NCBI GenBank assembly: GCA_964444365.1
Contig: CAYUHJ010000022.1
Location: 1-47,009 of the forward strand
DNA: 47,009 nucleotides
DNA from: CAYUHJ01 sp964444365
GTDB taxonomy: Bacteria; Planctomycetota; Planctomycetia; Gemmatales; Gemmataceae
Direction of reading: 5' to 3'
Shown: piece after piece, positions 34,101 through 42,594 of the stretch
How the letters are laid out: each line of letters begins with the position of its first letter
Numbering within the stretch: the stretch's first letter is position 1
The notes under the pieces: generated by a model
What the model was told of the DNA's origin: nothing
Seen by the model: only the letters and a program-made list of their open reading frames with translations
Database searches by the model: none
Translations under genes and position numbers: made by a program

Positions 34101-35742
34101 ACCGGGTTCGGCGTCGTGCTCCCCGAGGCGAGCGGGTCGTTGCGAATTACGAAAGTCAGCGTGTTGACCCCAGCCTGCCAGCCGCCGGCGATGGTGAAGT
34201 CCGAGTAGGCTCGGAACCCTTCCACTCCCGAGCCGGGGTTCGGGCCGGGGCGGTGCAGGTTCAACGCGGTCCCGTTCAGGTAGACGTTCACGCCCTCGTT
34301 GTCCGCCGACCACCGCCCGCTCAACACGGCCGTGGATGCGACGTAGCCCGTCAGGTCGATCGTGGTTTGGAAGGTGTACGTCCCCGGTGCGGCCGAACCG
34401 TCCGCGTCGGCAGCCAGCGGCGCGATCCAGCGCGAGTTCGAGTCGTTCGCCACCCACGGCGGGAGCGGGTAGGCATTCCCCGGCACGACCTTCGTCGGCC
34501 CGACCATGCCCGGAACCGTCGAGGCGACGACCGTGTAGTGGGGGTCGATCCTGGTCGCCACCGCGTCCCACTCGACGCGCAAGCCGACCGGGTTGTCGCT
34601 CGTCCCGGCGTTCGTCACCCGGAATTCGATGGTGTTCGTGCCGACTGCGAGATAAGAGCCGCTCAGGGTGAACGGGACAAGACTGCCGAACGCTTCTGGA
34701 CCGGCAAAAGTCACTCCGGTGTCGTTGCCGTTCACATAAATCCGGGCCGAGTTGTCTGCCGCCCACAACCCTGACAGCACCAGATTCGTCGGGTCGGTCA
34801 CGGTTACGGTGGTGGTGAACGAGTAGACGCCCGGCGGTGCGTTGCCTTGGGAGTCGGCCGCAGCCGGTATCAGCCACGACGAACCGCTCGTGTCTCCCGC
34901 CCAAGGTGGAATCGGGAAGCCACCGACCGCCTTCCGAACTTTCGTTCCACCTGTGTACCCGCTCGGGGCGGAAGTCACCGCGAAGTTGCCGTCGCCGGCG
35001 AGGTCGGACAGCCCGGCCCCGGACGAGTTCAGCCCCGTGACCTTCGGCACGGACGAGTCGGGCAGCGGCTGCCCGAGCGCGTCGACCCCGGTGTTGAAGG
35101 CGACCCGCGGGACGGCGACCCGGACCGCCGGCAAGCCCGAGCCGGTCAGCCCGTCCACCCGCAGCCCCGTCGGCCCGCCCGCGTTCTGCACGACGAAGTC
35201 GAGGTCGTTGCGGCCGGGCCGGAAGCCGCTCGTCAGCGTAAAGGCCGTCAACGAGCCGAAGGTGCCCGCCGTGACGGTGACGCCGGTCGCCACCCCGTTG
35301 AGGTAAATTTCGGCGTAGTCGTCGGCCGCCCACCGACCCGACACGGTCGCGGACGCGGGGTCGATCTGGGACAGGTCGAAGGTCGTCCGGTAGACGAAGA
35401 CGCCGGCCGCGGCGTTCCCGTCGCCGTCAGTCGCGGCCGGCACGACCCACCGCGAGGACGCATCGTTGCCGACCCACGGACCGATGGGGAACCCGTCGGC
35501 GACGACGGTGCGCGCCGCCCCCGGCATCAGCCCCGCGCCGTCGGCGTCGATCAGCCGGTAGTGCGGGTCGGTCGCGCTGTCGCCCAGCAGCGCGCCGTCC
35601 GCCGCCGTGCCGGTGTCGAACAGGGCGACCGGGAGGCGGACCGCCGGCACCCCCGCCCGGCCTCTCGCCGGCGGTAGTCGCGCAGGCGGAACAGGTCGGC
35701 GACGCGGTTCCAGGTGCGGGCGTACCGGGGGCGGGAAGTCAT
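28112..35742 (-). CDS. Giant RHS/YD-repeat protein with a variable, possibly toxic C-terminal tip
   Basis: About 2540 residues. The likely start is the ATG at 35742 (MTSRPRYARTWNRVADLFRL), but its frame differs from the main one, which is open from 35884. The switch falls near 35660, so the gene carries a frameshift there or begins at a later GTG (35650). The N-terminal 500 residues contain three repeats of a beta-sandwich-like module (GRWAADDYAEIYLNG, GLWAADNSARIYVNG, GRWSADNEGVNVYLNG). Many YD repeats follow, then the RHS core ending GRFVTNDPIRYEAGDVNLYRFVGNSP and DPFGL near 28820. The last 230 residues are AT-rich, with YHEMGRLYGNQRATD, a zincin-like HExxR. The shell should encapsulate the tip, which may be released as a toxin. 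Confidence 0.85.
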
Positions 35743-36061
35743 GGGGGACTCCGGGTGAGGGTCGGGTGGTGCCGAATGTGTGGGCAATGTTGCTGACGGT
35801 CGGGGCAAAAGGCAAGTGAATTTTTCGCGCTGCCCGGAAAGGGTGCCCCGAACGACATAAACAAATTTCACCTACTTGTCCCATCCGAACGGTCGGGAGT
35901 CAAGCGGCGTAGCCGCTCATTTTGACCTTTTGTTCGGGTCGGGAAAGCCGACTTTCACAGACAGACTGTTTATCGTCCTTGCGTGATAGTGGTCGCGAAC
36001 TGCCAATTTGCGCTCATCACCTTCCCCACAACATTCCCGATGCGTCGCGCCTACATAGGGC
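35743..36061. other. Divergent intergenic region with hairpin
   Basis: 319 bases between the RHS start and the PP-loop gene. It contains the imperfect hairpin at 35941 and should hold promoters for both genes. I see no clear -35/-10 pair. The main RHS frame is open through 35884 but without coding character, so this is treated as non-coding. Confidence 0.55.
35941..35958. repeat. GGGAAAG-CCGA-CTTTCAC hairpin, copy 3
   Basis: Imperfect copy with GAAAG/CTTTC pairing, located between the RHS gene and the PP-loop ATPase gene. Confidence 0.45.
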
Positions 36062-36904
36062 GTGAACGAGCTCCACGTCCTCAACCTGGGTGCCGGCGTC
36101 CAGAGTACCGCCCTGTTCTTCCTCGCCCGCGAACCCGACGCCAAGTTGCGATTCGACATCGCGATCTTCGCCGACACCGGCGACGAGCCAGAAGCCGTCT
36201 ACCGACACCTCGAACGCCTGCGGTCCCTCGGCGAGCCTGAAATCTGGGTGCGGTCGGCCGGGCGGCTCGGCGACGACCTGGTTCGCGGGCGGAATTCGAC
36301 GGGCGGTCGGTTCGCGTCGATCCCGGCGTTCACGAAGGACGCGAGCGGGAAGGTCGGGATCGTGCGCCGGCAGTGTACGAAAGAGTACAAGATCGAAGTG
36401 GTGAACCGGGCGATCCGCCGCGAACGGCTCGGGCTGAAGCCGCGGCAGCGCGTTCCCAAGGACGTTCACGTCTTCCAGTACTTCGGGATCAGCACCGACG
36501 AAGCCGCCCGCGCCGAGCGGGGCAGGAAGCACTTCGCCGGTGTGCGGCACACGACACCCGTCTACCCCTTGATCGACTTGGGCTGGAGTCGTGCCGACTG
36601 CCTCGACTACCTCCGGACGAAACTGCCCGACGAGGTGCCGAAGTCGAGCTGCGTGTTTTGTCCGTACCGCACGAACCAATCGTGGCGACACCTGAAGGCC
36701 ACGGACGCGGCGGGTTGGGAGCGGGCGGTCGAGGTCGACCGGGCGTTGCGGGACGACGCCAGCGCGTGTCGCCGGGGCTTCCGTCAGGAACTGTTCCTGC
36801 ACCGTTCGTGCGTTCCGCTGGACGTGATCGACCTGGACGCGATTGCCCCGAATCGGCTCGACCCGATGACACAGGGCGAGTGCCACGGGATGTGTGGGAA
36901 TTGA
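36062..36904 (+). CDS. PP-loop ATP pyrophosphatase-family protein (PAPS reductase-like)
   Basis: 280 residues, GTG start. The PP-loop reads LGAGVQSTAL (9-18), a variant of SGGxDS found in phage and mobile-element members of the phosphoadenosine-phosphosulfate reductase family. Other motifs are FADTGDEPEAVYRH, RRQCTKEYKI, SSCVFCPYRTNQSWRHLK and a C-terminal GECHGMC. The paired Cys may bind metal or take part in sulfur transfer. Members activate a substrate by AMP transfer; in mobile elements they have been linked to nucleic-acid or defence chemistry, but no substrate is evident here. GC is as high as the chromosome, unlike the element's ends, suggesting separate acquisition. Confidence 0.78.
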   Translation: MNELHVLNLGAGVQSTALFFLAREPDAKLRFDIAIFADTGDEPEAVYRHLERLRSLGEPEIWVRSAGRLGDDLVRGRNSTGGRFASIPAFTKDASGKVGIVRRQCTKEYKIEVVNRAIRRERLGLKPRQRVPKDVHVFQYFGISTDEAARAERGRKHFAGVRHTTPVYPLIDLGWSRADCLDYLRTKLPDEVPKSSCVFCPYRTNQSWRHLKATDAAGWERAVEVDRALRDDASACRRGFRQELFLHRSCVPLDVIDLDAIAPNRLDPMTQGECHGMCGN

Positions 36905-36942
36905 GGCAAAAAGTAGTGTGTGCAGCCAGATGAGAAAGGTAA

Positions 36943-36953
36943 TTTGTGCAGGT
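36943..36953 (+). repeat. TTTGTGCAGGT direct repeat, copy 1
   Basis: Identical 11-mers lie at 41401-41411 and 42396-42406. This one is in the gap between the PP-loop and XRE genes. The latter two flank the methyltransferase gene. Confidence 0.45.
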
Positions 36954-37060
36954 CAGCCGAGCCATTTCTTGTCACAAAAACCTCATTGCGAACCAGTGCA
37001 GATCGCGCAGGAAACCCGCCCCACCTCCTGCACCAGTCTCCGAGCAACTACGCCGACCCG

Positions 37061-37078
37061 TTGAAAGTCGCCTTTCAC
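37061..37078. repeat. TTGAAAG-TCGC-CTTTCAC hairpin, copy 4
   Basis: Six paired bases and one wobble or mismatch. On the minus strand it contains the TGA stop of the XRE gene (GGAGTGAAAG). It lies between convergent genes, the PP-loop ATPase and the XRE regulator. Confidence 0.55.
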
Positions 37079-37362
37079 TCCTTCGGTCGTGGCGGCTTCT
37101 TCGACCCGGCTGGAGAAACCGGCGCAACATCCAAAAATCGACGAAACGCCTCGCTCGGATCGACCCCGCACGCGACCGCCCATCTCGCGAATTCGCCCAC
37201 GTCGACCCGCCGATTTCCCGTTTCGCAGTTGTGGACCCAGCTCTGCGGCTTGCCGAGTTTCGTGGCGATGTCGCGTTGCGTCAGCCCCGCCGCTTCCCGC
37301 AATTCCTTCAAGAATTCGGGGAGCGGCAGGTAGCCGGGGTCGTGCTGCGCCTTCGTCGCCAT
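37075..37362 (-). CDS. XRE-family transcriptional regulator
   Basis: 95 residues, ATG start. Classic helix-turn-helix: LPEFLKELREAAGLTQRDIATKLGKPQSWVHNCETGNRRVDVGEFARWAVACGVDP, covering about residues 13-70, with the usual LTQxxlA and the recognition helix SWVHNCE. A short Pro/Lys-rich tail follows. It is divergent from the secreted-protein operon at 37453 and separated from it by 90 bases, so it probably represses that operon or itself. No toxin partner is visible on its own strand. Confidence 0.85.
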   Translation of the reverse strand: MATKAQHDPGYLPLPEFLKELREAAGLTQRDIATKLGKPQSWVHNCETGNRRVDVGEFARWAVACGVDPSEAFRRFLDVAPVSPAGSKKPPRPKE

Positions 37363-37452
37363 CGGGCGAGATTAAGCCGGCACGTCCTTGACACGAGTTC
37401 CGGATCAAGCCAGAATGGCGACACCATTTGAGTGTCAGCCTGGAGTTCGCCC

Positions 37453-38664
37453 ATGAAGTCGCCTCGTCCCTGGTTCGCGCTCGGACTCGCTCTCACCCTT
37501 TCGACACTTCACGCCGCCGACGCACCGGAAACCGTCACCGTTGTCGCCGACGGAGCGGGATCAACGCCCGACGAGGCGACCCGTGACGCCATTCGGAATG
37601 CCGTTCGGCAAGTTGTTGGCGTGCTGATCGACTCGGAAACGCTGGTCAAGAACGATGATTTGATTTCCGACAAGGTGATCGCAGCGAGCAACGGGTTCGT
37701 CACCAAGTACGAGAAATTGAGCGAGAAGAAGGACGGCGGGCTGATCCGGGTTCGGGTCCGGGCGGTGGTGGAAAAGGGACGGGTCGCGAGTCGGCTCAAG
37801 GAAGCGAAGGTTATCACGACCGCCGTGGACGGCTCGTCACTCGCGGCGGAGAAAATGACGAAAGAAGATGCGAAAAAGAACGCCAAGGGACTGATCGCCA
37901 AGCAACTCGTCGGGTTCGAGAAATTGCTGAAAGCCGAGGTGGTCGGACGCCCCGCGCTGGACAAGGAAGGCACGCTCGTCGCCCAGGTCGCCGTCGGGGT
38001 CGACGAGGAACGGTATTTCGCGAAGGTCAAGGACTTGGAGGCGGTGCTGGACAAGGTCGCGGCGAAGAAGGACTCCGTTCTGGTGTCTCCCCAACCGGGC
38101 TTCGGCAGCAAGGAATTCCCCGTCCGGTCGCTGGGGCGTGAGTTTTACTTCGGTCATCACGGGTACAAGCCGGAAGCCGATCTCGAAGCGGCGACGGTTT
38201 GGGTCATGAACTTCGCGGACGCGAAGCGGACGAAACTGCGCTGGAACGTCTATCGCGTGGACGCATCGCTTGCCGACGCGGTGAAGCCGCTCGAGGGCGA
38301 CTACACGGTGGAAGTGACGTTGACCGACGCGAACGGCAAGACCGTCGGCGTCGAGGAAATGCCACTCTACTCCCGTGGTGAATGGGAGCCACGCCGGTCG
38401 TCCAGTCGCATACACAGGACCAACGTGCGGGACTTCGACGGCTGGCTTCTAGTCAGCGCGTGGCAGGGGTTGGGCGAGTACGACCCGCGACTTCCGGTCG
38501 TCATCGCGACCGCCCCGTTTGCGATCTTCAAACAGGACGATCAAGTGTGCCGCCAAGCCGACCGGCTTCCGTATCTCGCAAAATTTCGCCTCACCGACAC
38601 CGAACTCGCACGTTTGAAGTCCGCGACGTGCCGCATCGTGGTCAAGCCCTACAAGGACGAGTGA
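37453..38664 (+). CDS. Secreted LPP20/FlgT-like protein, first of three
   Basis: 403 residues from the ATG at 37453, preceded by GGAG, which starts a signal peptide (MKSPRPWFALGLALTLSTLHAAD). The domain that follows, VTVVADGAGSTPDEATRDAIRNAVRQVVGVLIDSET with GLIRVRVRAVVEKG, resembles the LPP20/FlgT N-terminal fold: a beta strand, a helix rich in Ala and Arg, and a closing strand. A charged helix region and a beta-rich half follow. Planctomycetes encode many such exported proteins with no known role. It leads an operon with the next two genes. Confidence 0.7.
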   Translation: MKSPRPWFALGLALTLSTLHAADAPETVTVVADGAGSTPDEATRDAIRNAVRQVVGVLIDSETLVKNDDLISDKVIAASNGFVTKYEKLSEKKDGGLIRVRVRAVVEKGRVASRLKEAKVITTAVDGSSLAAEKMTKEDAKKNAKGLIAKQLVGFEKLLKAEVVGRPALDKEGTLVAQVAVGVDEERYFAKVKDLEAVLDKVAAKKDSVLVSPQPGFGSKEFPVRSLGREFYFGHHGYKPEADLEAATVWVMNFADAKRTKLRWNVYRVDASLADAVKPLEGDYTVEVTLTDANGKTVGVEEMPLYSRGEWEPRRSSSRIHRTNVRDFDGWLLVSAWQGLGEYDPRLPVVIATAPFAIFKQDDQVCRQADRLPYLAKFRLTDTELARLKSATCRIVVKPYKDE

Positions 38665-38688
38665 TTTTTCCTCTTTCCCAGGTGTGCC

Positions 38689-39327
38689 ATGTTTCGCCCG
38701 ATTCTGACTGCCGCGTGTGCGTTGCTCGTGACCGCGCTTCCTGCCCGCGCCGACGACACCAAGAAGGCGATGGCGAAGATCGCCACCCTCGGGCCGGGCG
38801 TCCACGCGATCAAGACGGACAAACAGGGACGGATTGTTTCGTGTGTTGTCGTGGGGCAAGCCCGGATCAGCACGGTACTCGGAAAATCGAAAGGGCTTCA
38901 AGTCGCCCGCGACAAGGCACGGCTCGACGCCTCGGTGCAGTACACAAAGTGGCTGAACGAAAACGTCTCGGTCTTCGAGAGCAGCGAGGACGAAACGATT
39001 CTGTTCCTCGAAGGCCATGAAGCGAACGACGAGAAGGCGTTGAAAGAATCGGGCAAGGCGGTCGAGAAGACGACGAAGAAAATGCAATCGATATCGCAGG
39101 GGTTGGTGCGCGGTCTCCAGGTGTTGCACACCGAAGTGAGCGGCGACGACAAGACATTCACGATTGTCATGGGCTGGGACGCCAAGACCGCCGCGAAGGT
39201 CAAGGGGATTGCCGAAGCAGACGACGGGAAGCCCGACGAGCCGGCGAAGACGCCCAGGTCGAAGAAGCCGGATCAAATCGAGGACAGGTCGGTCACGTCG
39301 CCCGACGCCAAGAAGTTCCTCCCCTGA
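38689..39327 (+). CDS. Secreted LPP20-like protein, second of three
   Basis: 212 residues, ATG start. Signal peptide MFRPILTAACALLVTALPARADD. A fold similar to its neighbour's, with KGLQVARDKARLDASVQYTKWLNENVSVFES as the central helix region and TFTIVMGWDAKTAAKVKG as a closing strand and helix. A Lys/Pro-rich tail follows. It starts 24 bases after the first gene and ends 21 bases before the third, so all three are probably one transcript. No enzymatic motif. Function unknown. Confidence 0.68.
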   Translation: MFRPILTAACALLVTALPARADDTKKAMAKIATLGPGVHAIKTDKQGRIVSCVVVGQARISTVLGKSKGLQVARDKARLDASVQYTKWLNENVSVFESSEDETILFLEGHEANDEKALKESGKAVEKTTKKMQSISQGLVRGLQVLHTEVSGDDKTFTIVMGWDAKTAAKVKGIAEADDGKPDEPAKTPRSKKPDQIEDRSVTSPDAKKFLP

Positions 39328-39348
39328 AACGCCTCCCCGGAGTCGCCC

Positions 39349-40512
39349 GTGTCCGCCTTCGTCGTCCTCGCGAGTCTCGCACTTGCCGAACCGCCACCCG
39401 CGAAAGTCGTCCTCGGCGGACCACGGAAGGTCGAGGCGACGGTCGACCGGCAGGGCGACGGGTGGAGCGTCAAAGTGCGGATGGTCGCGGTGAAGTCGTT
39501 CGACGCCGTGACAAATTCACGGCTCAACCGCGAAAAAGCCCGATCCTATGCGTTGCAGGCGTTGACGCGATTCCTGGTCGGGAAGGACACGGGCGAACTC
39601 GCGGTGTCGGGCGTCGAGGTGGTGAAGACCGGCACGGACGGTCAGTTCGACACCCTCGAACTGACCGTCCCGTGTGACCGCGTCACAATCGTCGAGAAGG
39701 AGCAGCATCCTCCGAAGACAACTGAACGTATCGCGTTCACGTCGACGTTGTTCACTCGAAAATCTGATCTGGAACGCACGATCACTTTCGTCTCGGACTT
39801 CCTGCTCGCCGACCTCGAACGACTGGCTCACGCCAAGGGTGAGTCATTCGACAACGGGATTGCCGACCTGGAAGAACGAGTGGACGCGGCGTTTGCGGTG
39901 ATCACCAAAGAAATTGACGGCGAAAAATTACTGCTCAAACTCGAAGCGAACGAACTCCGCGAGGTGGCGGCAAAGCAGAAGGCACGTGTGTTCGACGCCC
40001 TGCGTGGGGCCGTCGCCCGCCATGACAAGCCGTCGAAACCCGCCGAGCCACCCCCAGCCGTCACGAAGGCATTCCGCGACATCGTGGTCGACCCGCCGTT
40101 CGATAGCGTTCTGTTCGCAAACGTGCTGCTGATGGAAACAACCGGTGCGAAGGTCGTCCGGCTTCCCGACGGCGGGCGGATGATCCTCGCGGTCGGCTCG
40201 ACTGTGCTGAAGGTCGACACGCCGAAAGAACGCCTTCGCGCCGAGGTCGTTTGCCGAACGAAAGCCCTTGCCAGCCTCGTCGCCGAGAAGGAGGGCGTCC
40301 AGGTCGTGCGAGTCGAGACGCTGAAGGAAACGACAGTCGTGACGATCGATTCCGGCAAGGAAACGGCAAAGAGTGTCAGCGACTTCCTCCAGACGACGAC
40401 GGCAAAAGTGGAAGGCATCGCGAAGGACATGCCGGTCGTCGGGCGGTGGAAGTCGAAAGACGGCACGGTCGCGTACCTCGCGGTCGGTGTGGTTCTCGGT
40501 GCGGAGAAGTGA
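39349..40512 (+). CDS. Secreted LPP20-like protein, third of three
   Basis: 387 residues, GTG start with GGAG upstream in the same CCGGAGTCGCCC context as the first gene's start. The short N-terminal hydrophobic stretch (AFVVLASLALAEPP) may be a signal peptide but is weak; the true start could be elsewhere. Residues of about 60-230 are helical and charged. The C-terminal part, with RLRAEVVCRTKALASLVAEKEGVQVVRVETL, repeats the pattern of the first two genes. All three encode related envelope-exported domains, suggesting a complex or a shared partner (inference). Confidence 0.6.
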   Translation: MSAFVVLASLALAEPPPAKVVLGGPRKVEATVDRQGDGWSVKVRMVAVKSFDAVTNSRLNREKARSYALQALTRFLVGKDTGELAVSGVEVVKTGTDGQFDTLELTVPCDRVTIVEKEQHPPKTTERIAFTSTLFTRKSDLERTITFVSDFLLADLERLAHAKGESFDNGIADLEERVDAAFAVITKEIDGEKLLLKLEANELREVAAKQKARVFDALRGAVARHDKPSKPAEPPPAVTKAFRDIVVDPPFDSVLFANVLLMETTGAKVVRLPDGGRMILAVGSTVLKVDTPKERLRAEVVCRTKALASLVAEKEGVQVVRVETLKETTVVTIDSGKETAKSVSDFLQTTTAKVEGIAKDMPVVGRWKSKDGTVAYLAVGVVLGAEK

Positions 40513-40558
40513 GCAGCCTGCGATCCCAACCTGAAGTTACATCTCAAGGCGTTCAATC

Positions 40559-41277
40559 ATGGTAGCCATCTGGCACTACTCGGACGGCGGGCAAAGACAC
40601 GGCCCGGTCACGGCTGCCGAACTGAAGGCGATGGCTGACTCGGGCCGGCTGACTCCGGACAGTCTGGTGTGGAAGGACGGGATGTCCGAATGGAAGCCGG
40701 CGAAGAACGTCAAGGGTCTGTTCGCAGCAAAGCCCCAACCCGAAGATCGACCCTCGAAACCCGAAGATCGACCCTTGGAACACAAGCCGTCATCTTCGTC
40801 GTCGACTCGCAAAGTCATCCTCGCCATCGGTGCGGGGTTCGGCGGGTTGTTTGTTTTCTGTTGCGGCGGGTGTGCCGTCGTTTCGATCATTGGGCGACGC
40901 GATCCATCGCTAGCGAGTGAAATGCGTCCGACGGAAAACGATATCGAGCGGAATTCATCAGCAAACGATCACAAGCGATCGGACTCCAATAAGATCGACC
41001 CCAGCAAAGACATCGGAAAGAGTGCCGCATACGAAAATGCTTACAGGCAGTTGTATGGACTTGGGACTAGGCATGCGTCGCAATACAAGTCGACCGAGCA
41101 TCCTGTGCAAAAAAAGCCTATAGAGACATCATGGAGAAGACAAATCGTGACCTGAAAGAAAGCCTGGAAAGCGGCAAGCCTCTCACTTTGCCCGATAGTT
41201 ATGCACGTCAGGTTTCAGAAGGCAGACTGGATGGGTACCGTCAAGGACTTAGAGACGGAGGGGTTGCCATCGAGTAA
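40559..41277 (+). CDS. GYF_2-domain membrane protein with probable -1 frameshift
   Basis: The zero frame gives 198 residues and ends at TGA 41153-41155. An N-terminal GYF_2-like domain (IWHYSDGGQRHGPVTAAELKAMADSGRL to EWKPA) is followed by a linker with a 7-residue tandem repeat (PEDRPSK, PEDRPLE; 40739-40774) and one membrane helix (VILAIGAGFGGLFVFCC). At 41110-41116 the sequence A_AAA_AAG lies in the correct frame for -1 slippage. The -1 frame continues as KKAYRDIMEKTNRDLKESLE to TAA 41275-41277, giving about 239 residues with a natural-looking helical end. Either programmed frameshifting or a one-base change in the A7 run explains this. Confidence 0.65.
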
Positions 41278-41396
41278 CAGAGTGGAAAGTGCGGGATGAC
41301 ATTCGCGAGTCAGCACAGGACTCGACGGAATATTATGACATCGCCCTGCGTTAATGACGCAGACATCGCAACGCCGATCTCGGGCGAACCCAAAAC
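41278..41396. other. Short intergenic stretch
   Basis: About 120 bases between the GYF gene's -1 frame stop and the convergent methyltransferase stop. AT content is higher than average and I see no clear hairpin or gene. Confidence 0.4.
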
Positions 41397-42365
41397 TTAA
41401 TTTGTGCAGGTCTTTTTCGCCTGCATCGACTCGACTTCGTCGGCAACGCGCTGCTTCGCCCTGCGAACGTGTCCGGCGTCGATCTCCACGCCGAGAAACC
41501 GTCGACCGGTCCGCACGCACGCCCTAGCGATGTTGCCACTCCCGCAAAACGGGTCGACGACCAGGGAGCCGGCTGGCGTCAAACGCTCCAGCCACGTCAG
41601 CCAGGGGTGAACCGGCTGCTCCCAAGGGTGCGTATCGCCCGGCTTGTCGCTCGGCATCATGCTCACGTCGCTGATGCCCGAAATCTTCCGCCGCTTTCCC
41701 TTCGAGAACACCAGAACCGGACGCCACGCGGTTGAGATGCCCCCGAAAGTCGCGAACGAACTCCAGCCTCGTGGGTAAACGATGGCGAGAGTCCACACGT
41801 AGGTCAGCCCTGCCCTCCGCAGACGGTCGAGACGGTCGGGCAGGGTTGCCGTACCGCATTGGGCGACCAACAAGCCACCGGGTTCGAGGTGATCGAACGC
41901 GAAAGCCCCGAGCCAGTCGAAGTGGTCGCGTGCGCCGTCGCGGTCGGACCAGGGGCTGTCTGTCACAATCGTCGGAATCGACTTCGGAAACCCGAACTTC
42001 CGGTTGTCTGCGCACTTGATCTCAATCCCATCCGGCGTCGGGCAAGCATAATCCGGCGGCGGATCGACGTGCCGGCGGTCGGCGATCCGCAACACGCGGA
42101 GGAACCGGTCGATTGTTAGATTGTTGTCGCTGGCAGAGGTCAAACCGGCGGTTGCCTGCCAATTCGCGATCTGGATGTAGGTGCGGCACGTTCGCGGGGA
42201 GAATGGAAGCCGACGACACCACTCCAAAAAATTCCCGTGTCCGACCTCACGCTTCGCCTCGGCGAGCAGTTCGCCAATGGCTGCCGCGCGGTCGAGCGTC
42301 GGACGAAAGGAGAGACTGCCGTGTAGGTCGTGGATTCGCCGTTCGAGGTCGTCGATGAGTGGCAT
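41397..42365 (-). CDS. DNA methyltransferase (N4/N6-type) with DUF3102-like N-terminus
   Basis: 322 residues from the ATG at 42365; the longer frame upstream reads through repeat DNA. Residues of about 25-70 (AIGELLAEAKREVGHGNFLEWCRRLPFSPRTCRTYIQIAN) match the DUF3102-like segment often joined to element methylases. The catalytic motif IV is TDSPWS (135-140), a variant of the usual DPPY/SPPY. The SAM-binding motif I follows near the end, SLVVDPFCGSGNIARACVRTGRRFLGVEID (267-296), the beta-class order. No restriction endonuclease is adjacent, so it is probably an orphan methylase protecting or marking the element. The gene lies between direct TTTGTGCAGGT repeats. Confidence 0.85.
   Translation of the reverse strand: MPLIDDLERRIHDLHGSLSFRPTLDRAAAIGELLAEAKREVGHGNFLEWCRRLPFSPRTCRTYIQIANWQATAGLTSASDNNLTIDRFLRVLRIADRRHVDPPPDYACPTPDGIEIKCADNRKFGFPKSIPTIVTDSPWSDRDGARDHFDWLGAFAFDHLEPGGLLVAQCGTATLPDRLDRLRRAGLTYVWTLAIVYPRGWSSFATFGGISTAWRPVLVFSKGKRRKISGISDVSMMPSDKPGDTHPWEQPVHPWLTWLERLTPAGSLVVDPFCGSGNIARACVRTGRRFLGVEIDAGHVRRAKQRVADEVESMQAKKTCTN
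41401..41411 (+). repeat. TTTGTGCAGGT direct repeat, copy 2
   Basis: Overlaps the last codons of the methyltransferase gene (it encodes the C-terminal T-C-T-N in reverse complement). Confidence 0.45.
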
Positions 42366-42395
42366 GGGGGGATCGGGTTCAGCAGCGAAAAATAG

Positions 42396-42406
42396 TTTGT
42401 GCAGGT
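42396..42406 (+). repeat. TTTGTGCAGGT direct repeat, copy 3
   Basis: 31 bases upstream of the methyltransferase start codon; with copy 2 it brackets that gene in direct orientation. Confidence 0.45.
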
Positions 42407-42449
42407 TTTCGTAGCGGTTCGTCCTCGTGTGGCCAGATTGGAGACGGGA

Positions 42450-42467
42450 GTGAAAGGCGACTTTCAC
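42450..42467. repeat. GTGAAAG-GCGA-CTTTCAC hairpin, copy 5
   Basis: Perfect 7-bp stem. The flanks GTGTGGCCAG upstream and AAGTGAGCCATCCG downstream are shared with copy 6 at 42953, so the repeated unit there is about 45 bases long. Confidence 0.65.
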
Positions 42468-42594
42468 AAGTGAGCCATCCGGATCAAAAAAATCTTGCCC
42501 TGTCTCCAAAAAATCGAGTTGATCGACTCGTTTAGATTCTCAGCACTTGCTGGCACACTGTCGGGTTGGATTGGAGAGTTCAAACGGAGGACAA

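Larger units (their letters stand above)
42366..42594. other. Region upstream of the methyltransferase with two repeats
   Basis: Contains TTTGTGCAGGT copy 3 (42396-42406) and the hairpin copy at 42450-42467, followed by AAGTGAGCCATCCGG. The minus-strand frame is open here but consists of these repeats. It should hold the methyltransferase promoter. Confidence 0.5.

Noticed and set aside
36062..36904. DNA phosphorothioation (Dnd) system
   Set aside because: The PP-loop protein is reminiscent of DndC-type chemistry, but no DndA, B, D or E partners are present.
40739..40774. 15-bp direct repeat as a regulatory element
   Set aside because: It is a 21-bp-period coding repeat (PEDRPSK/PEDRPLE) in a flexible linker of the GYF protein.
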